From Rhizobium sp. 18065 (GTDB taxonomy: Bacteria; Pseudomonadota; Alphaproteobacteria; Rhizobiales; Rhizobiaceae), in the NCBI RefSeq assembly GCF_902706095.1, contig NZ_CACSJP010000005.1, positions 1 to 64,000 of the forward strand: a stretch of DNA of 64,000 nt. Direction: 5' to 3'. Under the pieces are notes generated by a model. It made no database searches, was not told the DNA's origin, and saw nothing but the letters and a program-made list of their open reading frames with translations. Of the stretch, positions 29,839 to 38,859 are shown piece by piece (positions within the stretch are counted from its first letter, which is position 1; each line of letters starts with the position of its first letter). A program made the position numbers and the translations under genes.

Positions 29839-30786
29839 ATGAGAGACAATATCTATTGCGTTTTTTGCGTCCTGCTGACACTGGCGCTGGCGGCGCTGGG
29901 CATGCGCTACGTCACCGAGCTTTGGATTTTTTCCTTCTTTTTCAGCCTGCAACTGCAGATCAGCCTGATCGTTCTTGCCGGCATCGTGCTCTGCCTTCTG
30001 GTCAAACGCGGCGCCTATGTCTGGATATTGCTGGCCGTCTGCCTCGTCCTGATCGGCCACAGCCTGTGGATGAAGCGCGACTTCGTCGCCAGCCACCTGT
30101 CGGCCGAGGCGATCGCCAACGCCCCTCGCCTGCGCATTCTCAGCTTCAACATCCTCAACGACAATGTCGAGAATGCCGGAAAGATCGCCGACATGATCCA
30201 GGGATCGCAGGCGGATGTGGTCTACATCATGGAAGCCAATCCGCTATTTGGCGAACTCGATCGGCTCGGCGAAACCTATCCCTACCGTATCGGCTGCGGC
30301 ATCGAGACCCCCACCTGCGATCTGATGATGTTGTCGAAACATCCGATCCGGGCTGGTCGCTATGATGAACTCAGCGATCTGCGCGCCGACCGTTTTGCCG
30401 AGATCGAGATCGAGGTTGCCGGCCGCCAGATCAGCCTTCTCGCGGCCCACCTGTCGAAACCGTATTTCGATGATTATCATAGCATTGAACTGGACAACCT
30501 CATCCTCGGACTGAACGATGCCAAAGGCAGCGTCATCCTGGCCGGCGATTTCAATTCGGACAGCATCGCACCGGACATGCAGCGTTTCCTTCAGCGCTCG
30601 GGCCTGCGCAAGGTCGGCCCCGAACCCGCGACATGGCCGGTCGAAGCCGGCGTGGCCGGCATTGCGATCGATCACATCTTCATCGGCAAAGAGTTCGCAC
30701 CGCTGTCGCTGAAACGTCTCGACGAGAGCTATGGATCAAACCATTTCGGCCTTGTCGCCGACGTGGCGCTGATCGGTGACAACTGA
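29839..30786 (+). CDS. Endonuclease/exonuclease/phosphatase family membrane protein
   Basis: 315 residues from the ATG at 29839. Three N-terminal hydrophobic helices (about 5-90) are followed by an EEP-fold domain: LRILSFNILNDN, DVVYIMEANP (metal-binding Glu), LAAHLSKPY, ILAGDFNSD, and IAIDHIFIG with SNHFGLVADV. Such proteins hydrolyse phosphodiesters, nucleic acid or phospholipid head groups; the cellular substrate is not predictable. The membrane anchor probably puts the domain in the periplasm. Confidence 0.82.
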   Translation: MRDNIYCVFCVLLTLALAALGMRYVTELWIFSFFFSLQLQISLIVLAGIVLCLLVKRGAYVWILLAVCLVLIGHSLWMKRDFVASHLSAEAIANAPRLRILSFNILNDNVENAGKIADMIQGSQADVVYIMEANPLFGELDRLGETYPYRIGCGIETPTCDLMMLSKHPIRAGRYDELSDLRADRFAEIEIEVAGRQISLLAAHLSKPYFDDYHSIELDNLILGLNDAKGSVILAGDFNSDSIAPDMQRFLQRSGLRKVGPEPATWPVEAGVAGIAIDHIFIGKEFAPLSLKRLDESYGSNHFGLVADVALIGDN

Positions 30787-30856
30787 TCGCCGGTAGTCCC
30801 TGTCCCCAGTCGAAACAGCGGGAAGGCGCAGCGCCCAGCGAGCGCGCAATCAAACA

Positions 30857-32728
30857 TCAGGCCTGTTCGACAACATCCTGCGTATCGAGGAAGCCGCCGG
30901 ACTGCCGCGCCCAGAGTTCGGAATAAAGGCCGCCGCGCGCGACCAGTTCGGCATGCGTGCCCTGCTCGATGATCCGGCCCTTGTCCATAACGACGAGACG
31001 ATCCAGCGCGGCAATGGTCGACAGGCGGTGGGCGATGGCCAGAACCGTCTTGCCCTGCATCAGCTTGTCGAGATTGGATTGGATCGCCGCCTCGACTTCC
31101 GAATCGAGCGCCGAGGTCGCCTCATCCAGGACGAGGATCGGCGCATCCTTCAGCATCACGCGGGCAATCGCCACCCGCTGGCGCTGCCCACCCGAAAGCT
31201 TGACCCCGCGCTCGCCGACATGCGCGTCGAAGGCCTTGCGTCCACGCTGGTCTTCAAGGCGCTGGATGAAGTCGAGCGCTTCGGCCCTGTCCGTCGCCTT
31301 CAGCAACTGCTCCTCGGATGCGTCCTCGCGTCCGAATACGATATTGTCGCGGATCGAGCGATGCAGCAGCGCCGTGTCTTGTGTCACCATGCCGATCTGC
31401 GACCGCAGGCTCTCCTGCGTCACCGTCGAGATATCCTGGCCGTCGATCACAATACGGCCGCTCTCGACATCGTAGAACCGCAAAAGCAGATTGACCAAGG
31501 TCGACTTCCCGGCTCCGGAACGGCCGACGATGCCCACTTTTTCACCCGGCGCAATGGTCAGTGTCAGATGATCGATCACGCCTTTCTTGCGGCCGTAGTG
31601 AAAGCTCACGTCCTCGAAGCGGATCTCGGGCGATACAACCTTCAGCGCCGTAGCGTCGGCGCGGTCGGTCAGATCGATCGGCTTGGCGATCAGTTCGGCG
31701 GAATTCTGGATCGTGCCGATATTGCGCATGATGCTGTTCATCTGTGTCATCATCCGGCCGAGCAGCATGTTGAGCCTGAGCACCAGGCCCAGCGTGAACG
31801 CCACCCCGCCGCCGGTGATGGCGCCGGAAAACCACAGATCGATCGAGAGCGCGGCAACCGTCACGATCATCACGCCGGATAGTATGGCAAGCGAGGCCCG
31901 AACACCCGTCAGCAGCCGCGCGAAGGGGCGCAACGTATTTTGGAAACGGTCGAAACCCGCCTTGATATAGTGATCGTTCTGCCGCTCCTTGCCGAACAGT
32001 TTCAGCGTCTGGATATTGGAATAGCTGTCCACCAGACGTCCATTCAACATCGACGACGCTTCGGCTGATTCCCTGGCGTGATAGCGGATCTTTGGTACGA
32101 ACAGGCGGGCAAGCACCAGGAAAATCGCGATCCACACGCCGATGACCGCCGAAAGCCGCCAGTCGAGCTGCGCGACCAGCGCCATGGTCGAGATCGTGTA
32201 GATCACCATGAACCAGACGACCTGTAGCAGCGAGGTCAGCAGATCTCCGGTCGACTGGCCGGCCGACCAGACCTTGGTGACGATGCGGCCGGCAAAATCG
32301 TTCTGGAAGAAGGACAGGGATTGCCGGGCGATATGCGCATAGGCCTGCCAGCGCACCAGATTGAAGAAGTTGAGGACGATCACCTGTTCTTCGACCAGCG
32401 CGCCAACCGTCACCACGATGAACCGCCCCGCCAGCATGACCAGAGCCATGGCGGCAAGCTCCCCCCCATGGGCCGCGATCAGCCCCTCCCATCCGGCATC
32501 CTTGGGCACGGTATCGAGCACATCGACCAGCCGACCGACAAACCAGAACAGGCCAGCTTCCAGCACGGCGATCGAGCCGCCGAATATCGCCATCAGCAGG
32601 AAGGCAAGCTTCGCCTGGCTGACATAGAACCAGACAAAGGCCAAGGTCTTCTCCGGCGGACGCAAATTGTCCGAGCGGGAAAATGGATCGAGCCAGTTTT
32701 CGAAGAGACGCGCAACAGATTGAAACAT
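30857..32728 (-). CDS. ABC exporter, permease fused to ATPase (copy 1)
   Basis: 623 residues. A six-helix exporter transmembrane domain (about 35-345) then an ATPase domain: Walker A GRSGAGKSTLVN near 400, signature LSGGQRQRVAIARVML near 511, Walker B ILVLDEATSALDSE and the H-loop AHRLST. These are homodimeric exporters of the MsbA/multidrug type. The C-terminus LYSELWARQSGGFL closely matches copy 2 (36 kb). Substrate unknown, and the local chemoreceptor gene gives no firm hint. Confidence 0.88.
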   Translation of the reverse strand: MFQSVARLFENWLDPFSRSDNLRPPEKTLAFVWFYVSQAKLAFLLMAIFGGSIAVLEAGLFWFVGRLVDVLDTVPKDAGWEGLIAAHGGELAAMALVMLAGRFIVVTVGALVEEQVIVLNFFNLVRWQAYAHIARQSLSFFQNDFAGRIVTKVWSAGQSTGDLLTSLLQVVWFMVIYTISTMALVAQLDWRLSAVIGVWIAIFLVLARLFVPKIRYHARESAEASSMLNGRLVDSYSNIQTLKLFGKERQNDHYIKAGFDRFQNTLRPFARLLTGVRASLAILSGVMIVTVAALSIDLWFSGAITGGGVAFTLGLVLRLNMLLGRMMTQMNSIMRNIGTIQNSAELIAKPIDLTDRADATALKVVSPEIRFEDVSFHYGRKKGVIDHLTLTIAPGEKVGIVGRSGAGKSTLVNLLLRFYDVESGRIVIDGQDISTVTQESLRSQIGMVTQDTALLHRSIRDNIVFGREDASEEQLLKATDRAEALDFIQRLEDQRGRKAFDAHVGERGVKLSGGQRQRVAIARVMLKDAPILVLDEATSALDSEVEAAIQSNLDKLMQGKTVLAIAHRLSTIAALDRLVVMDKGRIIEQGTHAELVARGGLYSELWARQSGGFLDTQDVVEQA

Positions 32729-32802
32729 GCAATGCGATATAGGCGGTTTCCGCCGTCTGGCAAAGCAAGTCGGTCATTACATTTGCGTAATCCCGACCTT
32801 GC

Positions 32803-32831
32803 AAAAACGGCAACGGCGGCCGAAGCCGCCG
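32803..32831 (-). terminator. Hairpin terminator after chemoreceptor gene
   Basis: CGGCGGC (32825-32831 read leftward), loop TTCG, GCCGCCG (32814-32820), then TTGCCG and five T. The UUCG-type loop makes it stable; the T run is offset by six bases. Confidence 0.55.
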
Positions 32832-32875
32832 AACCACACTTTCATGCGCCAGGGATGAACCCGAACAGGCGCCCG

Positions 32876-34777
32876 TTACCGCCGCCGGGCAGCCGTGGCT
32901 CCGCCGCCGAAAGCAGAGGCCAGTCTGTCGCTCATTGCGTGCGCCGGCGAAGCAACCGGACGCGAGGCCGGTGACGCGACATGCAGATCCGCCCGGCCAT
33001 CGCCGAGCCTGAACTGCGCCAGCAGGGCGTTGAGCGCAGCCGCCTGTGCTGCAAGACTGTGGCTTGCAGCCGTAGTCTGTTCGACCATCGCCGCATTCTG
33101 CTGTGTGCCCTGGTCCATCTCGTTGACCGACATATTGATCTCGGAAAGACCGGTCGACTGTTCGCGGGCCGATACGGCGATGGACGCGACATTGTTGTTG
33201 ATCTGTTGGACCTCCGTCACGATCGACTGCAAGGCCTTGCCGGTCTGGCCGACCAGATCAACGCCATCACGAACCTTCTCACCCGATGTGGTGATCAGCG
33301 CCTTGATCTCCCGCGCAGCCTTGGCGGAGCGCTGGGCCAGTTCGCGCACTTCCTGTGCGACCACGGCAAAGCCCTTGCCGGCCTCGCCGGCACGGGCTGC
33401 CTCGACCCCGGCATTCAGCGCCAGGAGGTTGGTCTGGAAGGCGATATCGTCGATCACGCCGATGATATTGCCGATCTCGCTCGACGATTTCTCGATCGCT
33501 TCCATCGCGCTGACGGCCTGGTGAACGATCTCGCCCGAGCGCTCGGCGCCGTGACGGGTTTGTTCGACCAGCTTGCCCGCCTCTCCGGCCCGAACCGCTG
33601 AATCCTTGACCGCAGTCGTGACCTGTTCCAATGCAGCAGCCGTTTCCTCGACCGAGGCGGCCTGCTGTTCGGTCCGCCGGGACAGATCATTGGCAGCGGA
33701 ACGGATCTCGTTGGCGCCGGCATCGATCATCCGGGCGTTTTCGCCGACCGATTGCAGAACCGATTGCAGCTTCTCCACCGATTCGTTGAAATTGGTACGC
33801 AATGGCTCAAGCTGCCCGACAAATGGAACATCCAGACGAGATATCATGTCGCCATCCGACAGGCCCTTCAGGCCACGGGCAATGCTCTCGACCGCGAACG
33901 AAACATCGGAGGCGGCGCGTGCATTCTGTTCGTCCCGGGCAAGGCGCTCGCGTTCGCTCATCGAACGGTTGCTTTCGGTTTCCTGTTCCAGCCGCTCCCG
34001 TTCGACCGCATTGTCACGAAACACGGAAACGGCAGCCGCCATTTCGCCAATTTCGTCATGGCGATCGGTATGTGGTATCGAAATCGCGTTATTGCCGGAC
34101 GCAAGCATGTTCATCGAATGGGTAATGGCGCCGATCGGGCGCGTGACGCGGATGAGGCTGAGCGATGCCGCGCCAGCAGCCACCAGGGCAGCAAGGACGA
34201 TGGCGCCAATGGTGGTGATATAGGCGAACTCGGCTGCAAGCGCTGCGGCCTTCTGATCGTCCTGGCTAAGGGCGCCGATTTCGTTGATCATGTCCTGCAT
34301 GATGCTGCCGGCCTCGCCACCGATCGGGATCATCTCCGCGATGATTGCCTTTGCTTCATAGACGCGCGATGCTTTGACAACAGCGACGAACTTTTCACCC
34401 AGCGCATCGTAGGTGGCGAGGACCGCATTCAGCTTGTCCATGCTCGCCTTGGTCGACTCGTCGGAAATCCCGTCGCTGAACGCCTTGAAAGCGTCTGCGC
34501 GTTCCGTGGTCTTGATTTGCAACTGCTCGAGCGTGCGCTTCTGGTCAGCGGCATTGCTGGCAGTCAGCGTCATCAGGTAAAGCCGACGCACTTCCGACAG
34601 CAGCCTGTCCAGGTTCGCCGTCATCAGCGATTGCTCCATGCGATCGCCCAACTTCTCTGCCTGAGCGTTGAGTTCGGATACAGAGCGCATTCCCAGCACC
34701 CCCTGCAACAGAAGGAGAACGACGACGAGCGCAAACAGCGCCGGCATGAGAAATTTGATTTTGATTTTGCTGAACAT
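32876..34777 (-). CDS. Methyl-accepting chemotaxis protein
   Basis: 633 residues. Membrane helix (about 9-31), periplasmic four-helix sensor (about 35-185), second helix (about 186-209), HAMP, and a long coiled-coil signalling domain with the conserved hairpin tip [33 protein letters not shown]. Methylation Glu/Gln residues flank it. No C-terminal pentapeptide for CheR/CheB tethering (ends AARRR). Feeds the chemotaxis kinase CheA. Ligand not predictable. Confidence 0.94.
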   Translation of the reverse strand: MFSKIKIKFLMPALFALVVVLLLLQGVLGMRSVSELNAQAEKLGDRMEQSLMTANLDRLLSEVRRLYLMTLTASNAADQKRTLEQLQIKTTERADAFKAFSDGISDESTKASMDKLNAVLATYDALGEKFVAVVKASRVYEAKAIIAEMIPIGGEAGSIMQDMINEIGALSQDDQKAAALAAEFAYITTIGAIVLAALVAAGAASLSLIRVTRPIGAITHSMNMLASGNNAISIPHTDRHDEIGEMAAAVSVFRDNAVERERLEQETESNRSMSERERLARDEQNARAASDVSFAVESIARGLKGLSDGDMISRLDVPFVGQLEPLRTNFNESVEKLQSVLQSVGENARMIDAGANEIRSAANDLSRRTEQQAASVEETAAALEQVTTAVKDSAVRAGEAGKLVEQTRHGAERSGEIVHQAVSAMEAIEKSSSEIGNIIGVIDDIAFQTNLLALNAGVEAARAGEAGKGFAVVAQEVRELAQRSAKAAREIKALITTSGEKVRDGVDLVGQTGKALQSIVTEVQQINNNVASIAVSAREQSTGLSEINMSVNEMDQGTQQNAAMVEQTTAASHSLAAQAAALNALLAQFRLGDGRADLHVASPASRPVASPAHAMSDRLASAFGGGATAARRR

Positions 34778-34965
34778 CTGAAAAACCGCAATTGGAGCCT
34801 GATGGATAGTCCCCTGTCTTGGCAGCTTAAAATAAAGAAAAAATTACCTCGGACGGCGAAGTTCAGCACTACACGCCCACTATAAGTCATTGTAAAATTA
34901 GGATATTCTTAACACCGAGCCGATCGATGGCGAGTGGCCACCTGCGGCTTATTCCGACCAGCGGA

Positions 34966-35391
34966 TTACCGCGAGAAGCGCGTCAGGTAGATTCCAAGCA
35001 GGATGAGCAGCACGCCGAGCAGCTGACCGGGATGCAGACCCGACGCGACCTGCAGCTGGTCGATCAACAGCCCGCCGATCATCTGCCCACCGATGATCAA
35101 CAGCGCCGAGCGGGCAGCGCCGATGCGCGGAAACACATAAGCACTGACGGCCACGAAACCCGCCCCGAGGACGCCGCCGGTAAAGGCCCAGTTCGGCGCC
35201 AGACCCAGGGTGTGGAAATTGCCACGCTCGAACAACAGCACGAACACCGTGAGCAGCAGGAAGCCGCTCAAGTGGTTCCAGAACGACGCCTTGAACGCAC
35301 CGCGATCCATGCCGAGACGGCCATTGATCGAACGGGACATACCAACGAAGGCACCGGCCAGAAGTGCAATCAGCACATAACCGATCATCAC
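34966..35391 (-). CDS. DUF606 (YdcZ-type) small transporter, subunit 1
   Basis: 141 residues, four hydrophobic helices (MIGYVLIALLAGAFVGMSRSINGRLG at the start). DUF606 proteins are short relatives of the drug/metabolite transporter superfamily and usually come as pairs, as here; the stop of its partner overlaps this start by four bases. Two four-to-five-helix subunits together would make a ten-helix DMT-like carrier. Substrate unknown. Confidence 0.82.
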   Translation of the reverse strand: MMIGYVLIALLAGAFVGMSRSINGRLGMDRGAFKASFWNHLSGFLLLTVFVLLFERGNFHTLGLAPNWAFTGGVLGAGFVAVSAYVFPRIGAARSALLIIGGQMIGGLLIDQLQVASGLHPGQLLGVLLILLGIYLTRFSR

Positions 35392-35867
35392 GCGCCTCCC
35401 GAATAGATCACCAGCGCACTGCCTATGGTGACGAGCAGGGCGGCCAGCAGGTCGAAACGGTTGAGCGCGCGTTTGGGGGTGCCGAACCAGCCCCAGAGGT
35501 CGGACAAGAGGCTGAACAGGATCTGCCCGACGAGCATCAGCGACAGTGCGCCGGCCAGGGCAAGACTGGAATTGACCGCGATGGAGCCCAGCGCAACGGC
35601 AAGCGCCCCCGGGGCTCCGCCAAAATAGGACCAGAGCGGCGGCTTGGCTGCACTGGTCGCCACGTCGGCCGATTTCGAAGACCAGACCCGGTTGGCCTGC
35701 AACAGCATGATCGCTGCGACAGCCCCGACACCATGCACGACCCAGGAGGCGATGAACGGGGTGGAATAGCTGGCAAGCCCGCTGTTCAGTGTGACCATCA
35801 CCGCCAGCATGCCGCCTGCCAGAGCAGCCCAGATCCAGTCGAGATAGTGCCGCATCGGTTTCGCCAT
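35388..35867 (-). CDS. DUF606 (YdcZ-type) small transporter, subunit 2
   Basis: About 159 residues from the ATG at 35867 (MAKPMRHYLDW); ATGs at 35888 and 35855 are alternatives without a clear ribosome site. Five hydrophobic segments, with LAGGMLAVMVTLNSGLA and a C-terminal LLAALLVTIGSALVIY. Similar to and coupled with the neighbouring DUF606 gene, so the two probably work as a heterodimer. A terminator-like hairpin at 35951-35988 separates it from ABC copy 2. Confidence 0.8.
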   Translation of the reverse strand: MAKPMRHYLDWIWAALAGGMLAVMVTLNSGLASYSTPFIASWVVHGVGAVAAIMLLQANRVWSSKSADVATSAAKPPLWSYFGGAPGALAVALGSIAVNSSLALAGALSLMLVGQILFSLLSDLWGWFGTPKRALNRFDLLAALLVTIGSALVIYSGGA

Positions 35868-35950
35868 TTCATTGATGTCGGAGTGCATTGAGCACCCGAA
35901 TATGCATGCGGACCCGCAATGCCAATCGACATTTCCTGATCTGCGCGCAG

Positions 35951-35988
35951 AAAAACTGAAACGCGCCGCCGGATGAACGGCGACGCGT
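35951..35988 (-). terminator. Rho-independent terminator of ABC copy 2
   Basis: Read leftward: ACGCGTCGCCG, loop TTCATC, CGGCGGCGCGT, then TTCAGTTTTT. Eleven-base arms with one mismatch, 26 bases past the ABC stop. Confidence 0.7.
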
Positions 35989-36013
35989 CTCGACAAGATC
36001 GAGCGTCGGCGGA

Positions 36014-37873
36014 TTACTCCGCCGCTTCTTCGGTGTCGTCTCCGTCCTCGGCAGCGAGGAACCCACCGGACTGGCGGTTCCACAGGTCGGCATAGACACC
36101 GCCCAGCGCCACCAGTTGCTGATGCGAGCCACTCTCGATGATCCTGCCCTTGTCGAGCACGATCAGCCGGTCCATCTGCGTCAGCGTCGACAGGCGGTGC
36201 GCGATCGCAATCACCGTCTTGTCCTCGATCAGTTTGAACAGGCTTTCCTGGATCGCCGCCTCGACTTCCGAATCGAGCGCCGACGTCGCTTCGTCGAGAA
36301 CCAGGATTGGCGCATCCTTGAGGAAGACACGGGCGATCGCGATGCGCTGACGCTGGCCGCCGGACAGTTTCACCCCGCGTTCGCCGACATGTGCATCGAG
36401 ACCCGCCCTGCCCTGCTGGTCGGCCAGCGTCTGGATGAAGTCCCAAGCATTGGCACGGCGAGCAGCCTCGATCACCTCGGCATCCGTGGCGTCAGGCCGG
36501 CCATAGGCAATGTTGTCGCGGATCGACCGGTGCAGCAGCGAGGTATCCTGAGTGACGACGCCCACCAGGGATCGCAGACTGTCCTGCGAAACCTGGGAAA
36601 TGTCCTGCCCGTCGACCAGAATTCGACCCTTCTCCAGGTCATAAAAGCGCAGCAGAAGGTTGACCAGCGTCGTCTTGCCGGCGCCGGAACGACCCACCAG
36701 ACCGACCTTTTCCCCCGCCTTGATGGTCAAGGCGAAGTCTTCGATGACGCCGTTGCGCTTACCGTAGTGGAACCCGACCGCGTCATAGACGATCTCGCCC
36801 TTCGGGGCCTTCAGTGCCTTTGCCTGCGGCACATCGACGATATCATGCGCCGTGGTCATCATGCCCATGCCGTCGTAGACGGTACCGATGTTTTCAAACA
36901 GCGCCGCCACTTCCCACATGATCCATTGCGACATGCCGTTGATGCGCATGGCGAGGCCAATGGCGATTGCAATGGCACCGACCGACACAACGCCGTCGAG
37001 CCAGAACCAGATGCTGAGCGCCGAGATCGAAAACAGCACGAAGGCATTGTTGATGTCGACGGCGATGTTGAGCAGGGTGATCTGCCGCATCTGGCGATGC
37101 ACGGTACCGAGAAAGGCATTCATCCCCTCCTTGGCATAGCTCTCCTCACGGCCGGCATGGGAAAACAGCTTCACCGTCGCGATGTTGGTATAGCTGTCGA
37201 CAATCCGGCCGGTCATCATCGAGCGCGCATCCGCCTGTTCGCTGGACAGCTTGCGCAACTTCGGGATGAAGAAGCGCAGGATCAGCACATAGATGGCGAT
37301 CCATGCGGCAAGCGGCAGAACCAAACGCCAGTCGACGGCCGCCACAAGCGCCAGCATCGAGACGAAGAAGCTGGTGGCATAGACGAAGACGTCGATGACC
37401 TTCATCGTCGATTCCCGGATCGACAACGCCGTCTGCATCACCTTGGTCGAGACCCGTCCGGCAAACTCATTGGCAAAGAATGTCATCGAGTGGCGCAGCA
37501 GGAAGCGGTGCATCTGCCAGCGCGCAATCATCGGGAAGTTGCCCGCCAGAACCTGATGCATGGTGATCGAGTGAATGATCCCGACGATCGGCAGACCGAC
37601 CAGCACCAGTGCGCCCATGGCGATCAACCGCGAACCCTCGTTTTCCAGGAACGTCGTCCGATCGGCATTCGACAGCCAGTCGACGATATTGCCGAGGAAC
37701 TGGTACAGGAACACTTCGCCTACCGCGATCAGCAGCGAACAAAGCCCGAGCACGAGCAGCCACGGCCATGCCGGTTTGGTGTAGTGCCAGCAAAAGGCAA
37801 ACAGCCCCTTCGGCGGCAGCGACGGCGCGTCCGAAGGATAGGCATTCAAGCGGTTTTCAAACCACGAGAACAT
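36014..37873 (-). CDS. ABC exporter, permease fused to ATPase (copy 2)
   Basis: 619 residues from the ATG at 37873 (GGAG six bases upstream); a longer frame to 37927 is not conserved. Domain order as in copy 1: six-helix exporter (about 35-345), Walker A GRSGAGKTTLVN near 391, signature LSGGQRQRIAIARVFL near 503, Walker B and H-loop AHRLST. The acidic C-terminus EDGDDTEEAAE is not in copy 1. Full ABC-exporter half molecules usually pair with each other or themselves, so the two copies could form a heterodimer. Confidence 0.88.
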   Translation of the reverse strand: MFSWFENRLNAYPSDAPSLPPKGLFAFCWHYTKPAWPWLLVLGLCSLLIAVGEVFLYQFLGNIVDWLSNADRTTFLENEGSRLIAMGALVLVGLPIVGIIHSITMHQVLAGNFPMIARWQMHRFLLRHSMTFFANEFAGRVSTKVMQTALSIRESTMKVIDVFVYATSFFVSMLALVAAVDWRLVLPLAAWIAIYVLILRFFIPKLRKLSSEQADARSMMTGRIVDSYTNIATVKLFSHAGREESYAKEGMNAFLGTVHRQMRQITLLNIAVDINNAFVLFSISALSIWFWLDGVVSVGAIAIAIGLAMRINGMSQWIMWEVAALFENIGTVYDGMGMMTTAHDIVDVPQAKALKAPKGEIVYDAVGFHYGKRNGVIEDFALTIKAGEKVGLVGRSGAGKTTLVNLLLRFYDLEKGRILVDGQDISQVSQDSLRSLVGVVTQDTSLLHRSIRDNIAYGRPDATDAEVIEAARRANAWDFIQTLADQQGRAGLDAHVGERGVKLSGGQRQRIAIARVFLKDAPILVLDEATSALDSEVEAAIQESLFKLIEDKTVIAIAHRLSTLTQMDRLIVLDKGRIIESGSHQQLVALGGVYADLWNRQSGGFLAAEDGDDTEEAAE

Positions 37874-38251
37874 GAGAAACTCCATGAAGAAGCGCGCGAG
37901 TGGACATGTCATCGGGACGTGTCGCAACTGAGCGAAATGTCAATGTTTGAGGCCACATAGGGCCGCAAGATGAATCAGTTTGGGAAATACAAAGGCGATG
38001 AAGTCGCCGTCACGCAGGCCTGGCGAGCAGGTGGGGCACTGGCTTCAAACCGAAAAAATCCATCGATGGCCCTCCCTCGTGCGTGTTAACAGATGATGAT
38101 GTTGTAAACATCTCGACATTCCTTGCAAAGCGGCGAATGGCGCCTTTCCGGCCATTCCCTGCAACTGTTGCAGACCGACAACAACCGGAAGGTTGAACCT
38201 TGCTGCCAGTCCCTCTTGAGGGCCGTCGTGGGCTGGCGTAGAACCCGCGTC
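37874..38251. other. 378-bp divergent noncoding region
   Basis: Separates leftward ABC copy 2 from rightward trmL and must hold both promoters. The only notable symmetry is GATGTT-GTA-AACATC at 38098-38112. No small gene seen. Confidence 0.5.
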
Positions 38252-38710
38252 ATGACAGCGCTCCGCATCGCCCTTTTCCAGCCCGACATCCCCGGCAATA
38301 CCGGCACCATCCTGCGCCTTGCCGCCTGCCTCGGCCTGAAAGTTGATATCATCGAGCCGGCCGGCTTCGTCCTCTCCGACAAGAACCTGAAGCGCGCCGG
38401 CATGGATTATCTCGCCAGCGTCGCCATGACCCGCCACGTCAACTGGGAGCAGTTCGACCAATGGCGACGCTCTGAGAACCACCGCCTGGTGCTCGCCTCG
38501 ACCAAGGCCGCAGAACCCTATACCGGTTTTTCCTACCAACCCGACGACATCCTGCTCTTCGGTCGCGAAAGCGCCGGTGTGCCGGATCACGTTCATGACA
38601 TGGCAGACGCACGCATCATCATCCCGATGGTCGAGGGCCAGCGCTCGATCAACGTCGCCATGTCGGCTGCGATGATTGCCGGCGAAGCATTGCGCCAAAC
38701 CGCGCTTTAG
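38252..38710 (+). CDS. trmL: tRNA (cytidine34/uridine34-2'-O)-methyltransferase
   Basis: 152 residues from the ATG at 38252 (MTALRIALFQPDIPGN). SPOUT-fold knot motifs: LFQPDIPGNTGTI, LFGRESAGVP and IPMVEGQRSINVAMSAAMI. TrmL methylates the wobble ribose of tRNA-Leu isoacceptors. The longer frame from 38123 has no conserved N-terminus. The length fits the family. Confidence 0.93.
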   Translation: MTALRIALFQPDIPGNTGTILRLAACLGLKVDIIEPAGFVLSDKNLKRAGMDYLASVAMTRHVNWEQFDQWRRSENHRLVLASTKAAEPYTGFSYQPDDILLFGRESAGVPDHVHDMADARIIIPMVEGQRSINVAMSAAMIAGEALRQTAL

Positions 38711-38859
38711 GCGCGAGAAAAGGCAATCGTCAAGGAACCCGCCTTCCGGATCCGCTAGCGTCCGATCCGATGCAAGCCTTGGCGCGCCCGAATACAACCA
38801 CAATTGCTAATTCATCCAGAACGGTCTATGTTGCGGCGCAGCAAAAACGGGAGATGGAA

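Noticed and set aside
29551-30096. N-terminal extension of the Rieske protein
   Set aside because: No conserved residues; the twin-arginine signal starts after the GTG at 29550 and the extension overlaps another gene.
36116-37960. 614-codon plus-strand frame opposite ABC copy 2
   Set aside because: Mirror of the exporter's GC-skewed codons; no motif and no ribosome site.
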